Origin: Kordiimonadaceae bacterium
Lineage (GTDB): Bacteria; Pseudomonadota; Alphaproteobacteria; Sphingomonadales; Kordiimonadaceae
Assembly: GCA_016763495.1 (NCBI GenBank)
Contig: JAESTR010000155.1
Location: forward strand, 1 to 9,574
Direction of reading: 5' to 3'
DNA length: 9,574 nucleotides
The notes under the pieces are model-generated. The model saw only the letters and a list, made by a program, of their open reading frames with translations, did no database searches and was not told where the DNA came from. The translations under genes were made by a program, and so were the position numbers. Positions 6,309-9,574 of the stretch are shown in pieces (the first letter of the stretch is position 1; the number at the start of each line of letters is the position of its first letter).

Positions 6309-6983
6309 TTAGAAGAAAGTGCTCAACAAGGCGGGTGCTTTTTGCCAGCCACAAATGCCTGTAATGCGTGGTATGGCCACCACAGGTACACTTGTCCACA
6401 CTTTTGCTTGGGCGACTGTAGCCGCAAAATTTGGGTGGCCAGTGCCTTCGCTTTCGCAGATCACCAGTGCTTTAACAGGCAAGTTACGGGCGGCCATTGC
6501 TTCCAGCGTCGCAGTGATGTGTGAAAGCGTACCCAAATAACTACCCGCCACGACGATGGATGGTAAACCTAGATCAGCTATCCAGTTGGCAACAAGTTTG
6601 TTGCCTGTAAGAGGTACAAAGCTACCGCCGACACCTTCAATAATGGTGAAGGGGTTTTGCGCAATACTTGTGCGGCAAAAATCCAACAGGGCCGTATATT
6701 CCAGTGTCTTGCCTTCAAGCACTGCAGCCATTGCTGGTGCAAGTGGGGCTTTATACCGAAAGGGGGAAATAGCGTTTACAATCTCAGGAGTTAATTCACA
6801 GCCTAGACTTTCTGCAATTACAGCTGTGTCAGTTCCTGAAAACGTATTGTCTTCAATGCCACTGATAATGGGCTTGATAGCGTGCACGGGCTTGTTTGCG
6901 GCTTTCAGCTGATGGCATAGCGCTGCGGTGACGAAGGTTTTGCCGACTTCTGTGCCTGTCGCTGTTACGAAAAGCCCTTTCAT
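6309..6983 (-). CDS. bioD: Dethiobiotin synthase (ATP-dependent), 224 aa
   Basis: Catalyses ATP- and CO2-dependent ring closure of 7,8-diaminopelargonate to dethiobiotin, the penultimate biotin step, in the cytoplasm. The P-loop GTEVGKT (10-16, Lys15) opens the chain after MKGLFVTA. Lys37 and Ser41 in KPIISG match the substrate-binding KPxxSG motif, and EGVGGSFVPL (from Glu116) is the second nucleotide/metal site. Length is normal for the family. The ATG at 6981-6983 is chosen because the family begins directly before the P-loop; the frame is open for ten more residues but these lie inside bioF. It starts two bases after the bioF stop, so the two genes are co-translated. The 187 bases after its stop hold no clear terminator. 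Confidence 0.95.
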   Translation of the reverse strand: MKGLFVTATGTEVGKTFVTAALCHQLKAANKPVHAIKPIISGIEDNTFSGTDTAVIAESLGCELTPEIVNAISPFRYKAPLAPAMAAVLEGKTLEYTALLDFCRTSIAQNPFTIIEGVGGSFVPLTGNKLVANWIADLGLPSIVVAGSYLGTLSHITATLEAMAARNLPVKALVICESEGTGHPNFAATVAQAKVWTSVPVVAIPRITGICGWQKAPALLSTFF

Positions 6984-6985
6984 GA

Positions 6986-8161
6986 CTATGTGCCTAAACC
7001 TTGTTCCAGACAAACATCAATTAGCCGAGAGACATCATCCTCTGTATGTGTTGCTGAGAAGCAAAAGCGCAGCCGCGATGTGCCTTCGGGCACTGTTGGT
7101 GGCCTGAAGGCAATCACCTTAAAGCCTTCATCTGCCAGTGCAGTTGATGCCGCAAGCGCATCGTCTTCACTACCGATAATTACGGGTACAATAGGTGTAG
7201 CAGGAGAGGGCAACCCGAGGGCTGCTGAGAAACGTGCCGCGTGGGCCAAGGTTCTATCGGTAAGAGATGTGCTCCGCGTCATGACTTCTAATGATTTAAG
7301 GGATGCTGCAAGCACGGCTGGCGGTAGGCCTGTCGTGTAGATAAAAGACCGCGCACGGGTTTTAATCAAGTCAATCACCGCTTGGCTGGCCGCTAGATAG
7401 CCACCATAAGAACCGACAGCTTTTGATAAAGTGCCCATTTGCAGCGGTACACGGTGAGCAACACCATATTCGTGGGCTGACCCTCTGCCGCCACCCACTA
7501 TGCCCAGTGCATGGGCGTCGTCATTCATAAGCCACGCATCATGCCGTTCTGCGATAGCCACCAGTTCATCCATCGGGGCAAGGTCACCGTCCATAGAATA
7601 GACACCGTCTACTACAATAAGGGCCCGGGGGTGAGCAGTGCGGTGTGTCGCAAGCAGCTCTTCGGCGTGCGCCATGTCATTATGGCGGAAGAAAAGCACT
7701 GTAGCTTTTGAAAGGGCGATACCAGCGTGGAGGCAAGTGTGGATCAACTCGTCTGCAATTATTAGGTCTTTTGAGCCAATAAAAGTAGGGATAATGCCCA
7801 CATTTGCCAAATAGCCTGAGCCAAATACAGCGGCTGCTTCTGTACCCTTAATCTCAGAAATTTTCTTTTCGAGTGCGGCGTAAAGTGGGTTGTTGCCTGT
7901 CACTAACCGGCTGGCACCTGAGCCTGCGCCATAAGTTTGCGCTGCTTCTTTGGCTGCCTTCACCACTTCCGGGTGGGTGGACAGGCCTAGATAGTCATTG
8001 TCGGTAAAGCTAATAAGCTTTTTACCGCTGACTTCTAATCCCATATCAGCCGTGCGTGTTGTATCTACAAGATATCTACGCTGGCTTTTTGCCTCTAGGC
8101 TTTTCAGTTTGCCAGATGCAAAAGCGTTGAGGCTTGTTTGGGGTCTATCAATACTGTTCAT
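6986..8161 (-). CDS. bioF: 8-amino-7-oxononanoate synthase, 391 aa
   Basis: PLP enzyme that condenses pimeloyl-ACP or pimeloyl-CoA with L-alanine to 8-amino-7-oxononanoate, the first step of the ring-forming biotin pathway. Visible family marks are DNDYLGLSTHP (about 54-64), GSGASRLVTGN (about 80-90), His141 in the ADELIH stretch (ring stacking), DDAHALG (Asp214 and His217, binding the cofactor) and GTLSKAVGSYGGY with Lys247 as the PLP lysine. Length fits the family (about 385-400). The ATG at 8159-8161 is chosen over an upstream TTG at 8188 that would add nine residues; neither has a strong ribosome site. It is the first gene of bioF-bioD and is divergent from bioB, with which it shares the control region. 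Confidence 0.95.
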   Translation of the reverse strand: MNSIDRPQTSLNAFASGKLKSLEAKSQRRYLVDTTRTADMGLEVSGKKLISFTDNDYLGLSTHPEVVKAAKEAAQTYGAGSGASRLVTGNNPLYAALEKKISEIKGTEAAAVFGSGYLANVGIIPTFIGSKDLIIADELIHTCLHAGIALSKATVLFFRHNDMAHAEELLATHRTAHPRALIVVDGVYSMDGDLAPMDELVAIAERHDAWLMNDDAHALGIVGGGRGSAHEYGVAHRVPLQMGTLSKAVGSYGGYLAASQAVIDLIKTRARSFIYTTGLPPAVLAASLKSLEVMTRSTSLTDRTLAHAARFSAALGLPSPATPIVPVIIGSEDDALAASTALADEGFKVIAFRPPTVPEGTSRLRFCFSATHTEDDVSRLIDVCLEQGLGT

Positions 8162-8235
8162 GAGGTCAATTAAGCTGATCTTGCGCAACCGTCAACAGGC
8201 CTCTTTGCTTGACTCTAGTGCCCAGTGCCGCGATT

Positions 8236-8289
8236 TTGCCGACAAATATAAGAAAATATATAGAGCAAACTGTTTGCGCCGCTATTATA
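8236..8289. promoter_or_regulatory. Bidirectional bio control region with facing promoters
   Basis: Plus strand (bioB): TTGCCG at 8236-8241, 17 bases, TATAGA at 8259-8264. Minus strand (bioF): TATAAT as complement of 8284-8289, without a good -35. Between the two -10 boxes lies the palindrome GCAAAC-T-GTTTGC (8265-8277), covering both predicted start sites (near 8271 and 8277). The two transcripts would overlap at their 5' ends. The layout recalls the E. coli bioA/bioB region, where BirA binds an operator shared by facing promoters, but the palindrome does not match the BirA consensus (long spacer) nor the alphaproteobacterial BioR box TTATMKATAA. Which regulator acts here is unknown. Confidence 0.55.
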
Positions 8290-8343
8290 TCAAACAGCAG
8301 GTAAGGCGGTAGAGCCAAAGTTCGGTGCCGCCAATATTAACAG

Positions 8344-9351
8344 ATGGACAATTGTATGAACGCGCCCACCGTTATGAATACGCCGTCAAATGACCCTCAT
8401 GCTGAAACACGGCACGACTGGAGCAAACAGGAAATTATGGACCTGTTTGAGCTGCCGTTCATGGATTTGGTGTTTGAAGCGCAGCGGGTGCACCGCTTGT
8501 ATCATGACCCAAACAAAGTTCAGTTGTCGCAGCTAATCTCTATTAAAACCGGTGGTTGCGCTGAGGATTGCGGCTATTGCTCGCAGTCTGCCAAGCATAA
8601 AAAAGGCACAGGGCTGGACGCCACTAAATTGATGGAGGTGCAGCGTGTTGTTGATGCTGCCAAGCAAGCCAAAGCAGGCGGTGCTACGCGCTACTGTATG
8701 GGTGCGGCATGGACTGCCCCAAAAGACCGCGACATGGACCAGTTACTGGCGATGGTTGAAGGCGTTAAGGACTTAGGCTTGGAGACATGCATGACATTGG
8801 GTATGCTTGATGATCACCAAACCAAACAGCTTGCGGGTGCCGGGCTTGATTATTATAATCATAACATCGATTCTTCTGAAGAATTCTACGGTAAAATCAT
8901 TACCACCCGCACGTACCAAGACCGTTTAGATACGCTCGCTCGGGTACGCGCAGAGGGCATCAATGTTTGCTCTGGCGGTATTGTAGGCATGGGTGAAACA
9001 CCGGAAGACCGTGCTGGTATGTTGATGACGCTGGCCAATTTGCCAGAGCACCCGCAATCAGTACCTGTGAACATGCTTGTGGCTGTACCGGGTACGCCGC
9101 TTGAAAATGTTGAAAAGCTCGATCCGTTTGAATTTATCCGCACCATCGCTGTCGCACGGATCATGATGCCAAAATCTGAAATTCGCTTGTCAGCAGGTCG
9201 TCAGGAAATTGGCGAAGAAGCGCAAGCACTTTGTTTCCTCTCTGGCGCTAGCAGTATTTTCTACGGCGAGCAATTGCTGACCACGCCGAACCCTGCGAAC
9301 AATAAAGACATGGCATTATTTGAAAAACTTGGCCTGACACCGGCTCAGTAA
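8344..9351 (+). CDS. bioB: Biotin synthase (radical SAM), 335 aa
   Basis: Inserts sulfur into dethiobiotin to give biotin. The radical-SAM motif CAEDCGYC provides Cys72, Cys76 and Cys79 for the [4Fe-4S] cluster. The auxiliary [2Fe-2S] ligands are all present at a constant offset of 21 from E. coli numbering: Cys118 (RYCMGAAW), Cys149 (LETCMTLG), Cys209 (INVCSGG) and Arg281 (IRLSAGR). [12 protein letters not shown] is the usual SAM/dethiobiotin-contact segment. Length is close to the 346 residues of E. coli. Start choice is open: ATG at 8344 has no ribosome site, ATG at 8356 has a GATGGA eight bases upstream; the first 20-25 residues are not conserved either way. It leads the plus-strand bioB-bioA pair. 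Confidence 0.96.
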   Translation: MDNCMNAPTVMNTPSNDPHAETRHDWSKQEIMDLFELPFMDLVFEAQRVHRLYHDPNKVQLSQLISIKTGGCAEDCGYCSQSAKHKKGTGLDATKLMEVQRVVDAAKQAKAGGATRYCMGAAWTAPKDRDMDQLLAMVEGVKDLGLETCMTLGMLDDHQTKQLAGAGLDYYNHNIDSSEEFYGKIITTRTYQDRLDTLARVRAEGINVCSGGIVGMGETPEDRAGMLMTLANLPEHPQSVPVNMLVAVPGTPLENVEKLDPFEFIRTIAVARIMMPKSEIRLSAGRQEIGEEAQALCFLSGASSIFYGEQLLTTPNPANNKDMALFEKLGLTPAQ

Positions 9352-9377
9352 GTTTCTTTATGCGCTAGTCTGTATCG

Positions 9378-9433
9378 CTCCTCCTACCCAACCATCCCTC
9401 ACAGTATACTGGCGGGTGGTTGGGTAGGAGGAG
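9378..9433. repeat. Very strong inverted repeat between bioB and bioA
   Basis: Arms CTCCTCCTACCCAACCA (9378-9394) and TGGTTGGGTAGGAGGAG (9417-9433) pair perfectly over 17 bases, and the stem can extend by three more pairs (one G-U) into the 22-base loop. No U-run follows on the plus strand, so it is not a standard intrinsic terminator, and a full stop here would separate bioA from bioB. The right arm holds GGAGGAG and the left arm CTCCTCC, i.e. a Shine-Dalgarno-like and an anti-Shine-Dalgarno-like sequence, but the bioA ATG is 30 bases beyond the stem. It may act in mRNA processing, stability or attenuation. Confidence 0.75.
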
Positions 9434-9463
9434 TGGGGTGGTCTGGAATAAACGGACAACAAT

Positions 9464-9574
9464 ATGAAAATTAATTCCGACTGGTACACAAAGGGCATGG
9501 AGTACATCTGGCTGCCTTATACCCTAATGAAAACTGCGAAAAAGCCCCAGCCTGTAATAGCGACTGAAGGTGTG
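9464..9574 (+). CDS. bioA: Adenosylmethionine-8-amino-7-oxononanoate aminotransferase, N-terminal part
   Basis: The 37 visible residues contain YIWLPYTLMKTAKKPQPV, which aligns with the N-terminal substrate-pocket motif of BioA (IWHPYTSM in E. coli, whose Tyr17 corresponds to Tyr19 here). The enzyme transfers an amino group from S-adenosylmethionine to 8-amino-7-oxononanoate, giving 7,8-diaminopelargonate; it is PLP-dependent and cytoplasmic. The PLP lysine and the rest of the gene lie beyond the right edge. The pathway context next to bioB, bioF and bioD makes the call firm, although other class III aminotransferases share some of this motif. The ribosome site is weak (GGA about ten bases before the ATG). 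It follows bioB by 112 bases containing a large hairpin. Confidence 0.88.
   Translation, partial: MKINSDWYTKGMEYIWLPYTLMKTAKKPQPVIATEGV

Noticed and set aside
8162..8188. TTG start at 8188 for bioF
   Set aside because: TTG is a rare start and has no ribosome site; ATG at 8159-8161 gives a normal BioF length.
8189..8343. BioR box (TTATMKATAA) or BirA operator in the bioF-bioB region
   Set aside because: The AT-rich words present (ATATATAGAG, CTATTATATC) have several mismatches to the BioR box, and the GCAAAC/GTTTGC arms are one base apart rather than the 14-16 of BirA sites.

Overview
The window looks like chromosomal DNA of an alphaproteobacterium of roughly balanced base composition. The clues are a TauE/SafE permease followed by the alphaproteobacterial family TIGR02186, a DmdC/FadE-type acyl-CoA dehydrogenase in a MerR-thiolase operon, and AAGG/GGAG ribosome sites. 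The order cannot be fixed from sequence alone; Kordiimonadales or a relative is only a guess. I see no transposase, integrase, tRNA, rRNA or CRISPR array.

Left part (1-3051): a minus-strand fatty-acid or acyl-CoA degradation operon reads MerR regulator -> acyl-CoA dehydrogenase -> thiolase (cut by the window edge). The regulator promoter carries a perfect 18-bp palindrome exactly in the -35/-10 spacer, the classical MerR layout. Divergent to it is a DUF962/Mpo1-like membrane protein gene. Both the MerR gene and the DUF962 gene are broken by one missing base each, about 710 bp apart; restoring one base in each gives a full-length family member. After them comes about 410 bp (3052-3464) with no convincing gene and one AT-rich hairpin.

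Middle part (3465-5500): a TSUP (TauE/SafE) permease overlaps by one base with a TIGR02186 membrane-anchored envelope protein, and a TusA-like sulfur carrier lies convergently behind them. This looks like a small sulfur-handling neighbourhood. A 396-bp gap (5501-5896) follows. It holds a run of three perfect GC-rich hairpins, each exposing the same GGGTA/TACCC pentamer in its loop, immediately 3' of a small conserved-looking 74-aa minus-strand gene.

Right part (6309-9574): biotin synthesis genes are arranged divergently. bioF-bioD run on the minus strand; bioB-bioA run on the plus strand (bioA cut by the window edge). The 155-182 bp between bioF and bioB contains facing -10 elements on the two strands flanking a 13-bp palindrome, which resembles in layout the face-to-face bio control region of E. 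coli. Together BioF, BioA, BioD and BioB convert pimeloyl thioester to biotin; no gene for making pimeloyl thioester (bioC, bioH, bioZ) and no regulator gene is visible here. A very strong 17-bp perfect stem separates bioB from bioA.
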